From NCBI GenBank assembly GCA_958296095.1, contig OY282436.1, positions 1 through 44,975 on the forward strand: a DNA stretch of 44,975 nt, given 5' to 3'. The stretch's first letter is position 1, and the number at the start of each line of letters is the position of its first letter. The translations under genes were made by a program, and so were the position numbers. Below, piece after piece: positions 1 to 5,513 of the stretch. The notes beneath the pieces are model-generated. The model made no database searches, was not told the origin of the DNA, and worked only from the letters and a program-made list of their open reading frames with translations. This DNA is from an uncultured Oligoflexales bacterium. GTDB taxonomy: Bacteria > Bdellovibrionota_B > Oligoflexia > Oligoflexales > JAPPIL01.

Positions 1-144
1 ACCCCGTTCAAACGCAAACATGCCAAGTTCGGGGAGATGTTAAGTGAAGGATCTCAGATAGTTATCCACGATTTACCGATGGTACTATGGGAAATATGCA
101 CATTAAAACACAGGGAGAAACTCGATGAGCAAAACAGGGGATGA
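1..144 (+). CDS. C-terminal part of primase-polymerase (left end of split gene)
   Basis: The frame is open from the first base to a TGA at 142-144 and encodes 47 residues with no start of its own. The gene that starts at 44592 runs off the right edge with a complete codon in the same phase, so joining the two edges gives one uninterrupted 175-residue protein. The segment begins TPFKRKHAKFGEMLSEGS, which fits the stretch after the His-x-Tyr strand of small primase-polymerase domains, where a G-E-(I/M) turn is usual. The last 20 bases overlap the start of the RepA-type gene at 125, a translational-coupling arrangement. That the two edges are really adjacent is an inference from the frame. Confidence 0.75.
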   Translation, partial: TPFKRKHAKFGEMLSEGSQIVIHDLPMVLWEICTLKHREKLDEQNRG

Positions 145-1582
145 TTTTGTCGACAAACTGTTCGAAGACATGTTGGATGAGGATGAGAAACAGATTGCTA
201 AACCTGGGGGTTCGCAGGTCGGTTCGCAGGTCGGTTCGCAGGTCTACGAAGGTAATCGTAATAACTATGCCAACAGAGAAGGTCACATAGCAGGGCTAAA
301 ACGTGACCCCCAGCGGAAAGAGGAAATAAAACAAGAGGTTATAGCTGCTGGGTTGCCTGAGGTTGAAGCTGAGTACACTGTGGAAAGGGCTTATGAGGAA
401 GGAGTGCCTAAACACGACCCATCAAAAGTCAAGCGCAAAACCACTGAGTACATTCTACCGCAAGCAGGGGACTCAAAGGTCATACTAAAGGAAAAGGGGA
501 CACAAGACCAAAGCAAACGCCTCCCTGAGGTAGCGAGATACCTCGGTACACGTCAACAAGTGACACTTGTAGCTGGTCTTGGTGGGGTCGGCAAGACGAC
601 CTTACTACTATACGCAGCACATTGTGTAGCCACAGGCAAGGACTTTATGGGTAGCAAGGTACAGCAAGGTAGGGCAATTATCATCACCAACGAAGATAAA
701 TCCGTTATTAAAGAAATGATGAGTGAGCTGCCTAATTCTGACTACATCCATATCCACGATGGTAGCGCGGAAACAATAGGTCATCTGTTAGCAGTCGAAG
801 CAAAAGATGGGGTAGCCATGATTATCATCGACCCCGCAATGGTTGCCCACAGATGGTTCGGAGTACGTGACTGGAGTGAGAATTCAAGCAATCCTTGGGG
901 TGATTTTATCGATGGTGCACTCAAACCCCTAGCTCGCAAAACAAACGCCTTGATAGTGCTGCTACACCACACACGTAAACGTCCAACACAAGGCGGTGTA
1001 GATGCCAGAGGTTTTATCCGTGGTAGTGGCGGTATCGTAGACATGGTTGATAATGCCGGTGTTTTGTTAGCTGACAATAATGATAGGACGTTCGAGCTGG
1101 TCAAACGACGTGGCGGCCGTAAGCAAGTGAAAATCAAGATAGGATTAACGCTCAAAGAGATCACACAAACACACGATACAGGCGAAAGAGAGACTTTCCA
1201 CGCCGTTACAGGAGGTCGTCTCCTTGAGACTGGGTTACCACTCGACGAACTAATCAACTTCGGAGGCAGTAAACCACCCGATGGGGAAGAACTACTAAAG
1301 CAGATATGCCAGAGGATGTATGCCAGTCGAGAGAAATACACCACCCAACTGGGGTACCTTCCCAAGGGAGACATCATGCGATTGTTTTCATCGGGACAAC
1401 GTGATGGACTTAGGCAGACCCTATCAAACCTACTCTTCAGCAATAGCAGTAGCTGGGATGATAACCGACTGTTTAACTACCGGAAGAAGGGTAAAAGTCA
1501 CACCTACAATCTAAGATCTGGTCCTGAGGGTCCCTGCCCTGAGGGACAAATACAAGACATAACCAAACATCACACCGAATAA
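125..1582 (+). CDS. RepA-type AAA/RecA-fold ATPase (replication helicase or loader)
   Basis: A 485-residue protein with an ATPase core of the AAA_25/RepA-like type. Walker A (GLGGVGKT) lies at residues 151-158, a Walker B-like strand ending MIIIDP is near residue 235, and a sensor-like strand LIVLLHHTRK is near 280. The family comprises hexameric RecA-fold helicases that open plasmid or phage origins and help load the replisome. About 145 poorly conserved residues precede the core and include three G-S-Q-V units. The gene overlaps the primase-polymerase gene by 20 bases and is followed directly by an iteron-bearing region, so a role in initiating replication at 1583-1870 is likely. The ATG at 125 follows CAGGGAGAAACTCG. 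Helicase versus loader cannot be decided from the sequence. Confidence 0.85.
   Translation: MSKTGDDFVDKLFEDMLDEDEKQIAKPGGSQVGSQVGSQVYEGNRNNYANREGHIAGLKRDPQRKEEIKQEVIAAGLPEVEAEYTVERAYEEGVPKHDPSKVKRKTTEYILPQAGDSKVILKEKGTQDQSKRLPEVARYLGTRQQVTLVAGLGGVGKTTLLLYAAHCVATGKDFMGSKVQQGRAIIITNEDKSVIKEMMSELPNSDYIHIHDGSAETIGHLLAVEAKDGVAMIIIDPAMVAHRWFGVRDWSENSSNPWGDFIDGALKPLARKTNALIVLLHHTRKRPTQGGVDARGFIRGSGGIVDMVDNAGVLLADNNDRTFELVKRRGGRKQVKIKIGLTLKEITQTHDTGERETFHAVTGGRLLETGLPLDELINFGGSKPPDGEELLKQICQRMYASREKYTTQLGYLPKGDIMRLFSSGQRDGLRQTLSNLLFSNSSSWDDNRLFNYRKKGKSHTYNLRSGPEGPCPEGQIQDITKHHTE
209..244. repeat. Three tandem 12-bp repeats inside the RepA-type gene
   Basis: Three identical copies of GGTTCGCAGGTC lie end to end and in frame, encoding three G-S-Q-V units in the N-terminal region. 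Exact tandem units of whole codons suggest recent slippage. They could also be binding sites, but nothing else supports that. Confidence 0.9.
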
Positions 1583-1626
1583 ACCCAGACTCCCTCGCGC
1601 GCGCGAGGAGTATATGGGTTTTTGGG
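1581..1626 (+). terminator. GC-rich hairpin after the replication operon, terminator-like
   Basis: A perfect 16-bp palindrome, CCTCGCGCGCGCGAGG at 1593-1608, is bracketed by AAACCC (1581-1586) and GGGTTT (1616-1621), and a run of five T ends at 1623. It begins at the stop codon of the RepA-type gene, so it fits an intrinsic terminator. The alternating CG core is also Z-DNA-prone and may belong to the origin. Confidence 0.55.
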
Positions 1627-1678
1627 CTTATTGGCTAAAAAGTCTAGTAATATCATACTGTTGTATCCACCCAAGCGT

Positions 1679-1744
1679 CTGGGTCGATTGGGTTGATTGG
1701 GTGGATACATAATTCTATCGTCCCAATCAACCCAATCGACCCAG
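1679..1744. repeat. 23-bp perfect inverted repeat within the origin candidate
   Basis: The arms at 1679-1701 and 1722-1744 are perfect reverse complements with a 20-base spacer. Each arm carries at least two iteron copies. The left arm overlaps the right arm (1697-1708) of a second perfect 12-bp inverted repeat whose left arm is at 1663-1674, so the two cruciforms or hairpins exclude each other. Confidence 0.9.
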
Positions 1745-1828
1745 GAGAGTTGGGTTGATACATGTCACTGTTATTATTACTTAAAATATACTTATCCACA
1801 GGAAAAAACCCAGGATATCAAGACTATA

Positions 1829-1842
1829 CGCGCGCGCGCGCG
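1829..1842. repeat. Alternating (CG)7 tract
   Basis: Seven uninterrupted CG dinucleotides about 28 bp past the DnaA box. Such tracts adopt Z-DNA readily under negative supercoiling. With the (CG)5 palindrome at 1596-1605 it brackets the origin candidate. Confidence 0.85.
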
Positions 1843-1850
1843 AGGAACAT

Positions 1851-1877
1851 CAGTGGTCAAGTAATCCTTGACTACTG
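1851..1877 (-). terminator. Hairpin at the end of the minus-strand small membrane gene
   Basis: CAGT and GTCAAG pair with CTTGAC and ACTG around a 5-base loop, with one mismatch. The hairpin straddles the stop of the gene ending at 1872. No T run follows, so termination is weakly supported; it may simply protect the 3' end of the transcript. Confidence 0.3.
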
Positions 1878-2093
1878 GCACCCCAATCCAATGCCCCAGA
1901 AGTACTTAGCTATAACCAACCCCCAGAGACCTAGCATGATCACGATCATTGTGGTCATGATGAAGTAACCATCCCTACGTGTTGTCATGAACTCCCTGTC
2001 ACACAGTGGCACATAGTCTCCGTGTTCGTACTTGTGCATTGGCTTCTGGTAACATTCACATGTACAGCCAGGTTTCTTGAATTTGTACTTCAT
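1872..2093 (-). CDS. Small membrane protein with Cys-rich N-terminus
   Basis: A 73-residue protein of unknown function. The N-terminal half has Cys at positions 10, 12, 14 and about 31 and is basic (MKYKFKKPGCTCECYQ). Residues about 46-70 form one hydrophobic helix (TTMIVIMLGLWGLVIAKYF) that should cross the membrane. The ATG at 2093 overlaps the stop of the upstream gene (ending at 2090) by 4 bases, so the two are translationally coupled. It is the last gene of this minus-strand pair before the origin candidate. A lysis or superinfection role is possible, but nothing identifies it. Confidence 0.6.
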   Translation of the reverse strand: MKYKFKKPGCTCECYQKPMHKYEHGDYVPLCDREFMTTRRDGYFIMTTMIVIMLGLWGLVIAKYFWGIGLGCQ

Positions 2094-2521
2094 TCGATTG
2101 GTTGCTTCGCTTGATCATCTATAGGACGCTTAAGCAATGCAGACTCTGGCACTGACACATCAATAAACACTGCTTCTTGCGTCTGTAAACCTGCTTCCTG
2201 TAACTCATTGATAAGTTCGACCAATTGTACCTCACCCACATCGTCTACTAGCAACATGTTTTGTACGTTGTCTAGTGCGTCCTGGATGCGTTCCGTAGTA
2301 GGATTGTTGCCCTTACCTGTCATCAAACGTCCTAACTTACGTGCGATGGCATTCTTGGTGTCTGGCTCCATCATCTTGACCGCGAATGTGACACCCTTGA
2401 TTGTAACGTTGGGGAAAAGCAGGAAATACTGTCGTGGTGCTCTGGTTAGGGGGGACCCACCAGCTGCACCTAGTAAGGTGGGTGAGATGCCTAGAAAAAG
2501 GCTAAAAAAAAACCTAAACAT
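2090..2521 (-). CDS. Hypothetical protein with N-terminal signal or membrane segment
   Basis: A 143-residue protein I do not recognise. Residues 1-20 (MFRFFFSLFLGISPTLLGAA) are hydrophobic with small residues near position 20, like a signal peptide or N-terminal anchor. The remainder is soluble and acidic, with helical stretches around residues 60-115. The ribosome binding site is strong (CGGAGGTTCAT then ATG). It precedes and overlaps the small membrane protein, which suggests a two-gene envelope-associated unit. Export versus anchoring is uncertain. Confidence 0.6.
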   Translation of the reverse strand: MFRFFFSLFLGISPTLLGAAGGSPLTRAPRQYFLLFPNVTIKGVTFAVKMMEPDTKNAIARKLGRLMTGKGNNPTTERIQDALDNVQNMLLVDDVGEVQLVELINELQEAGLQTQEAVFIDVSVPESALLKRPIDDQAKQPIE

Positions 2522-2645
2522 ATGAACCTCCGGGATGTGTAGTAGTTGGGGAGAATACCCCGCCTGAAGGCTACTTGTAGCATTGTGTTCGGATGTGATA
2601 CAAGTACCAATCCGTATTATTAATTTTTTTTAGGAGGAATTTCAC

Positions 2646-2717
2646 ATGGTTGATCTAATGTTAACTTCAGTCTTGCAAGTAACAGTAGGGTGTTATTTGC
2701 AAGATGCCCTCGCCTGA
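2646..2717 (+). CDS. 23-residue peptide, leader-like
   Basis: The ATG at 2646 is preceded by TTAGGAGGAATTTCAC, one of the best ribosome binding sites in the window. The peptide MVDLMLTSVLQVTVGCYLQD is followed by A-L-A and TGA at 2715-2717. Most of its codons lie inside the 13-pair hairpin at 2672-2703, so ribosome movement would open that structure. This resembles a leader peptide that regulates a downstream RNA, or a small hydrophobic toxin-like peptide. There is no functional evidence beyond the start signal. Confidence 0.45.
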   Translation: MVDLMLTSVLQVTVGCYLQDALA

Positions 2718-2812
2718 CTCTGATCCCGTAAGGGATTGGAGTTGGTACGGGCCGCCAATATGTCGGTGTGATTTTTCAACGATTTTGTCGCTGAAAAGTT
2801 TGCTTACACTAT

Positions 2813-2917
2813 ATGGCTTTTGAAGTCGAACAGGTGCAAGCGTCATCAGAACGCACCCTCGTTAAGAGGGATTCCAGAATTTATTTTGATAGTTTTCGCG
2901 AAGAACCACCAGACTAG
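2813..2917 (+). CDS. Possible 34-residue small protein
   Basis: The ATG at 2813 opens a 34-codon frame ending in TAG at 2915-2917, inside the terminator's 5' region. The product is charged (MAFEVEQVQASSERTLVKRD and onwards). No Shine-Dalgarno precedes it. The TACACTAT just upstream could be a -10 for a leaderless message. It may be a chance frame in a structured RNA. Confidence 0.25.
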   Translation: MAFEVEQVQASSERTLVKRDSRIYFDSFREEPPD

Positions 2918-2935
2918 ACAACCTGGTGGTTTTTT
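2904..2935 (+). terminator. Rho-independent terminator
   Basis: AACCACCAG at 2904-2912 pairs perfectly with CTGGTGGTT at 2923-2931 around a 10-base loop and is followed by T to 2935. This is a textbook intrinsic terminator for plus-strand transcription. Confidence 0.85.
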
Positions 2936-3209
2936 GTATGTGCTGGTGGTATATTGGGGGTTCGTTTTACTTAGCGGTGAAAACGGTAACCTACATCGGG
3001 TTGTGTATGGATAATGATCAGGACCCCTACGTCTGCTTACATCATCATTCATACACACCTACTAATCCCCTTGACTATCCCCCTTTATCACACCGATTGT
3101 TAAACCCATTTGCAACACCTGTTGCAGATACGATGCTGTTATTTTTAGCTGCACAAAATGTTTTCCAGTCTTGCGGACATACAAGTCCACTTCGTATAAC
3201 GCATCATCC
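2936..3209. other. Non-coding stretch with one 16-bp dyad
   Basis: No credible gene is seen here; the open frames on both strands run through the terminator or lack start signals. The one structured element is a perfect dyad, TGCAACA CC TGTTGCA, at 3111-3126. On the minus strand its edge supplies a weak -35-like TTGCAA with a -10-like TGTGAT 17 bases on, so it may be an operator over a minus-strand promoter reading toward 2521. The promoter part is speculative. Confidence 0.4.
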
Positions 3210-3764
3210 TTAGGCATCATAACACCTCGGACCCGTGGTGTCGGTGTCCACGGAGCAATAGGTTAAACGGTAGGGATAACTCTGGAGCTGTGACATACGA
3301 TCCATTTTTGGTTCGACCTGTCGAAAAAATGACTGACTCTTGACATTATAGGCCTTAACCAGCGGGTCATAATCGTTCCTTGTGTGGTTGATGGATGGGA
3401 CCTGAAACCTACGATTGTGCAAATCCTCTATAGCACTCCTGATTGCCTCGGCCGTATTAGGACAACGATCGATAAATGTAGCACCTTTTAGGGTGCGTGT
3501 TAACTTGCCGAAGACCTTGATAAACCCAGAATAGGGGCACGCAGCTATCCTGTAAGTGCCAAAATGACCATGCATGCGGATACGGGTGTCGATGGCAGGC
3601 GTATCCTCATCCCAATTTAACGCATCGACAACATAGACTATGTAGGGTAGACCACTATTATCGTGGTTCCCCTTGTATGCGTGGAACGCATCGTTGACAC
3701 GTCTCCTATAGCGACGTGCACGATTAAGGAGCTGTTTTTGTGTAATGATTTCACTTGTTTCCAT
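3210..3764 (-). CDS. Hypothetical protein, 184 residues
   Basis: Not recognised. The N-terminus is basic and helical (LLNRARRYRRRVNDAF), followed by a mixed alpha/beta region with hydrophobic strands (PYIVYVVDAL, FIKVFGKL) and two cysteines around residues 77 and 101. There is no signal or membrane segment. A good ribosome binding site (TTGGGAGGATACC) precedes the ATG at 3764. It is the last gene of the minus-strand cluster that begins at 4845, with a 15-base gap to its upstream neighbour, so it is probably expressed from the promoter at 4900-4928. Confidence 0.65.
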   Translation of the reverse strand: METSEIITQKQLLNRARRYRRRVNDAFHAYKGNHDNSGLPYIVYVVDALNWDEDTPAIDTRIRMHGHFGTYRIAACPYSGFIKVFGKLTRTLKGATFIDRCPNTAEAIRSAIEDLHNRRFQVPSINHTRNDYDPLVKAYNVKSQSFFRQVEPKMDRMSQLQSYPYRLTYCSVDTDTTGPRCYDA

Positions 3765-3779
3765 GGTATCCTCCCAATT

Positions 3780-4097
3780 TTAGCATGTGGTGTTAAATTT
3801 ACCTGCATAACGCATAACTGACTTGAATCCTTGGATAAAATCATAATCACGCGTTAAGCTAACCCATTGTCCACGTTTCTTGTACCAGAAAAGATACCAC
3901 AGCTTGTCACTCCCCCAATCGGTAGACAACTTGAAGTAACGGACAATATCACCGCGGCGAAGGACGAAGCAAATAGTGTCCTTCTCCCCCTCATCGACAC
4001 GGATGTCGATGAGGATTGTAGGGTGACTCTGACGCTTGAGACTGGCACTAATACACTTGAGTAGACTGGTTAGGTGCTTCTGTGTTGCGTTACGCAT
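3780..4097 (-). CDS. Hypothetical protein, 105 residues
   Basis: Not recognised. The start chosen is the ATG at 4097, inside the 3' end of the upstream gene (8-base overlap), because GGGGAGGTCATCG lies just before it; an in-frame start 13 codons further up lacks such a signal. The protein is basic at the N-terminus (MRNATQKHLTSLLKC) and then forms an aromatic-rich beta-like domain (ICFVLRRGDIVRYFKL, KLWYLFWYKKRGQW). It is one of four consecutive small proteins in one operon and is probably cytoplasmic. Function is unknown. Confidence 0.6.
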   Translation of the reverse strand: MRNATQKHLTSLLKCISASLKRQSHPTILIDIRVDEGEKDTICFVLRRGDIVRYFKLSTDWGSDKLWYLFWYKKRGQWVSLTRDYDFIQGFKSVMRYAGKFNTTC

Positions 4098-4350
4098 CGA
4101 TGACCTCCCCGGTGATACCATCAACGTGATAGACATTCATGTCCTGGAAACATTCCTGGACAAGCTCCAGGATGTCTTCCTCATGGTCGCGCATGAAAAT
4201 CCAACGACCAAAGCGCGAATCCCATTCCGCACTATAATAGTCCACGAGACTGGCGAACTCGTCATTGTAGGGGCATTTGACTGTGACCTCGTCATCGTAG
4301 CGGGACACCACGACGTGATTGTGGAGGGGGATGAAGGGGGCTGTAAACAT
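4090..4350 (-). CDS. Small protein with F/Y-N...W-D...W motif, paralogue of upstream gene
   Basis: An 86-residue protein. Residues about 25-52 read CPYNDEFASLVDYYSAEWD then SRFGRWIF. The spacing and aromatic residues match PFNRGFINDAKALGGRWN then PEDKTWDF in the next gene upstream. The pattern resembles the short 'k..gakWd...k.W' motif of DUF5710- and HARP-like modules in phage and plasmid proteins, which are proposed nucleic-acid-associated domains. A good ribosome binding site (AACAAGGAGTCTATC) fixes the start at 4350. The gene lies between its paralogue and the 105-residue protein. The functional assignment is weak. Confidence 0.65.
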   Translation of the reverse strand: MFTAPFIPLHNHVVVSRYDDEVTVKCPYNDEFASLVDYYSAEWDSRFGRWIFMRDHEEDILELVQECFQDMNVYHVDGITGEVIDA

Positions 4351-4374
4351 GATAGACTCCTTGTTTTGTAACGG

Positions 4375-4845
4375 TTAAGCGACTGAGACATCCCAGTCGC
4401 TAGCGTTGATCATTTCAAGTGCTGACTTGCGAAAGCCAGTGACCCTGAGAGTAGTGCCAGCATCAATGCTTAGACAGGCACGCTTGCGGCTACAGCTGTT
4501 GCGGATGTACCCTGCTACGAGCTTGACGCCAGGCGCGAATTTGACATCGTCACGGTTGCCGTAGACGAAGCAGATTTTGTGTGCGCCGAAGAGCAGGGAT
4601 CGGTCATCGTGACTGATGAACTCCCGTGCGGTTGCCGTAACAGTTACAGTAGCCTCATCCTCAGGATCGTAGCCGTAGTGGTCTTTGAGGGCGGCGTGGA
4701 GTGCATCCTCGTCGAGGTTGGCGCGTTGGAAATCCCATGTTTTGTCCTCAGGATTCCAGCGGCCGCCAAGGGCTTTAGCGTCGTTGATGAAGCCGCGGTT
4801 GAAAGGGAAGGAAGTGCTGATGGTGGTGGTGGAAGAAGAAAGCAT
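4375..4845 (-). CDS. Protein with DUF5710/HARP-like N-terminal motif
   Basis: A 156-residue protein. The start at 4845 is chosen because ACGGAGACTCAATC precedes it; in-frame starts further upstream lie in or beyond the promoter. Residues about 9-40 carry FPFNRGFINDAKALGGRWN and KTWDF, the same motif as the adjacent 86-residue gene. The C-terminal half adds a beta-rich domain (KICFVYGNRDDVKFAPG, GTTLRVTGF). It is the first gene after the sigma70-like promoter at 4900-4928 and the dyad at 4874-4896, so it heads the 4845 to 3210 operon. Specific function is unknown. Confidence 0.65.
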   Translation of the reverse strand: MLSSSTTTISTSFPFNRGFINDAKALGGRWNPEDKTWDFQRANLDEDALHAALKDHYGYDPEDEATVTVTATAREFISHDDRSLLFGAHKICFVYGNRDDVKFAPGVKLVAGYIRNSCSRKRACLSIDAGTTLRVTGFRKSALEMINASDWDVSVA

Positions 4846-4873
4846 GATTGAGTCTCCGTGAGAGGGGTTAAGT

Positions 4874-4896
4874 GCCATCGTCACCATGACGATGGC
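4874..4896. promoter_or_regulatory. Operator-like 10-bp dyad at the transcription start
   Basis: GCCATCGTCA and TGACGATGGC are perfect reverse complements with CCA between. The dyad begins 4 bases from the -10 element of the minus-strand promoter, so it covers the expected start of transcription. A repressor site or a 5' RNA hairpin are the two readings. Confidence 0.65.
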
Positions 4897-4899
4897 TGC

Positions 4900-4928
4900 A
4901 CTATACTTTTCTTCCATGCCCTTGTCAA
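4900..4928 (-). promoter_or_regulatory. Sigma70-like promoter for the 4845-3210 operon
   Basis: On the minus strand TTGACA (4928-4923) is followed after 17 bases by TATAGT (4905-4900), nearly ideal for a bacterial housekeeping promoter. The first gene starts about 50 bases downstream. Confidence 0.75.
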
Positions 4929-4974
4929 CCCCTGATGTCACTTTTTTTTTCATTTTTCTCATTTTTTTTCCTGA

Positions 4975-5021
4975 CCAGCTGGCCAGTACCCTTGACACTC
5001 CTGTGCCAGCTGGGGTATACC
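4975..5021 (+). promoter_or_regulatory. Sigma70-like promoter flanked by two CCAGCTGG palindromes
   Basis: TTGACA at 4992-4997 and TATACC at 5016-5021 are 18 bases apart and read toward the plus-strand genes at 5069. The 8-bp palindrome CCAGCTGG occurs at 4975-4982 and again at 5006-5013, 31 bp centre to centre (close to three helical turns), bracketing the -35. This looks like a cooperative operator pair. It lies back to back with the minus-strand promoter. Confidence 0.65.
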
Positions 5022-5068
5022 CCGGTTCAGACACTTTAGCTGGGGGCCCCATTACAACCCTGATTGAC

Positions 5069-5269
5069 ATGGCATTGCTACGACGTGGCTACTGTGTCTG
5101 GGTCAACCCCAGCACAGGCAAATATTACTGTGCAAAAATTGATCAGGTGAACGAACCATCCCTAGGTCCCTACAGTGACGTGGACACATTGGCCAAGGAA
5201 ATGAATGATCATGCAATGCGCCACTATAATATAGCAGGACTGGTACAGGACCGTGTCGACCCTACCTGA
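5069..5269 (+). CDS. Hypothetical protein, 66 residues
   Basis: Not recognised. The ATG at 5069 is the first start after the promoter at 4992-5021; its ribosome binding site is weak. The product begins MALLRRGYCVWVNPSTGKYY and is a small mixed alpha/beta protein with no membrane segment. The next gene starts 17 bases before its stop. It is the first of three tightly packed plus-strand genes likely co-transcribed and controlled by the paired palindromes. Confidence 0.5.
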   Translation: MALLRRGYCVWVNPSTGKYYCAKIDQVNEPSLGPYSDVDTLAKEMNDHAMRHYNIAGLVQDRVDPT

Positions 5270-5513
5270 CATCGTCATTGACGAACCTACACGACTGGGA
5301 TTTGACTTCCGCGGTTATAAATTGACACCGGTAGAACGGGAGGCTTATCAGGTCAAATTAGTGGCAGGGATGGTCATTGCCTTGGCAGACGATGATGAAA
5401 TGCCAATGCCAACATGGGATGCTGTGACTATACACGTCTATCCACATCTGTATCCCAACCCCAAGACATATAACATACCACTGTCAGACAAGGAGGCCAC
5501 ATGCGACAAATAG
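5253..5513 (+). CDS. Hypothetical protein, 86 residues, GTG start
   Basis: Not recognised. The start is a GTG at 5253 inside the end of the preceding gene, with ACAGGACC just upstream. The protein is acidic and rich in proline and tyrosine (YKLTPVEREAYQVKL, HVYPHLYPNPKTYN), soluble and without signal sequences. It overlaps the following gene by 13 bases, so the three genes form one coupled unit. Confidence 0.5.
   Translation: MSTLPDIVIDEPTRLGFDFRGYKLTPVEREAYQVKLVAGMVIALADDDEMPMPTWDAVTIHVYPHLYPNPKTYNIPLSDKEATCDK

Larger units (their letters stand above)
1583..1870. other. Candidate replication origin (iterons, DnaA box, AT-rich stretch)
   Basis: This 288-bp stretch lies between the RepA-type gene and the first minus-strand gene. 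Seven copies of a 9-mer fitting GGGTNGATW occur: at 1664-1672 (minus), 1681-1689, 1690-1698 and 1699-1707 (plus, head to tail), 1725-1733 and 1734-1742 (minus) and 1752-1760 (plus). A perfect DnaA box, TTATCCACA, is at 1792-1800, next to AT-rich DNA at about 1770-1791. (CG) runs lie at 1596-1605 and 1829-1842. Iterons next to a Rep gene plus a DnaA box are the usual signature of iteron-controlled replicons. Origin function is inferred from layout alone. Confidence 0.7.
2592..2935 (+). ncRNA. Candidate structured RNA with leader peptide and terminator
   Basis: Between minus-strand genes the plus strand carries a -10-like TATTAT at 2615-2620 without a good -35, a 23-codon reading frame with a strong ribosome binding site, four hairpins and an intrinsic terminator. 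The hairpins are: 2672-2703 (13 pairs including one G-U, loop GTAGGG); 2717-2742 (ACTC and ATCCC paired, GNRA-type loop GTAA); 2773-2797; 2856-2870 (CCCTC/GAGGG). The terminator is at 2904-2935. A terminator facing away from every annotated gene implies a plus-strand transcript. It may be a regulatory RNA or attenuated leader. No known RNA family was recognised. Confidence 0.45.

Noticed and set aside
781..1443. 220-residue minus-strand gene opposite the RepA gene
   Set aside because: It is an antisense shadow of a conserved ATPase and is rich in Ser/Pro/Arg as expected of a shadow frame.
1762..1968. 68-residue plus-strand gene in the origin stretch
   Set aside because: It runs through the DnaA box and the (CG)7 tract and then antisense to a better-supported gene; its ribosome binding site is too far from the ATG.
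2592..2935. tRNA gene in the hairpin-rich stretch
   Set aside because: No cloverleaf, T-loop GTTC-A pattern or CCA-compatible acceptor stem could be placed; none was found elsewhere either.
2926..3213. 95-residue plus-strand gene
   Set aside because: It starts inside the terminator, has no ribosome binding site and no credible protein features.
4886..5068. Upstream extension of the 66-residue gene
   Set aside because: The extension would cross the divergent promoters and their operators; the ATG at 5069 lies after the promoter.
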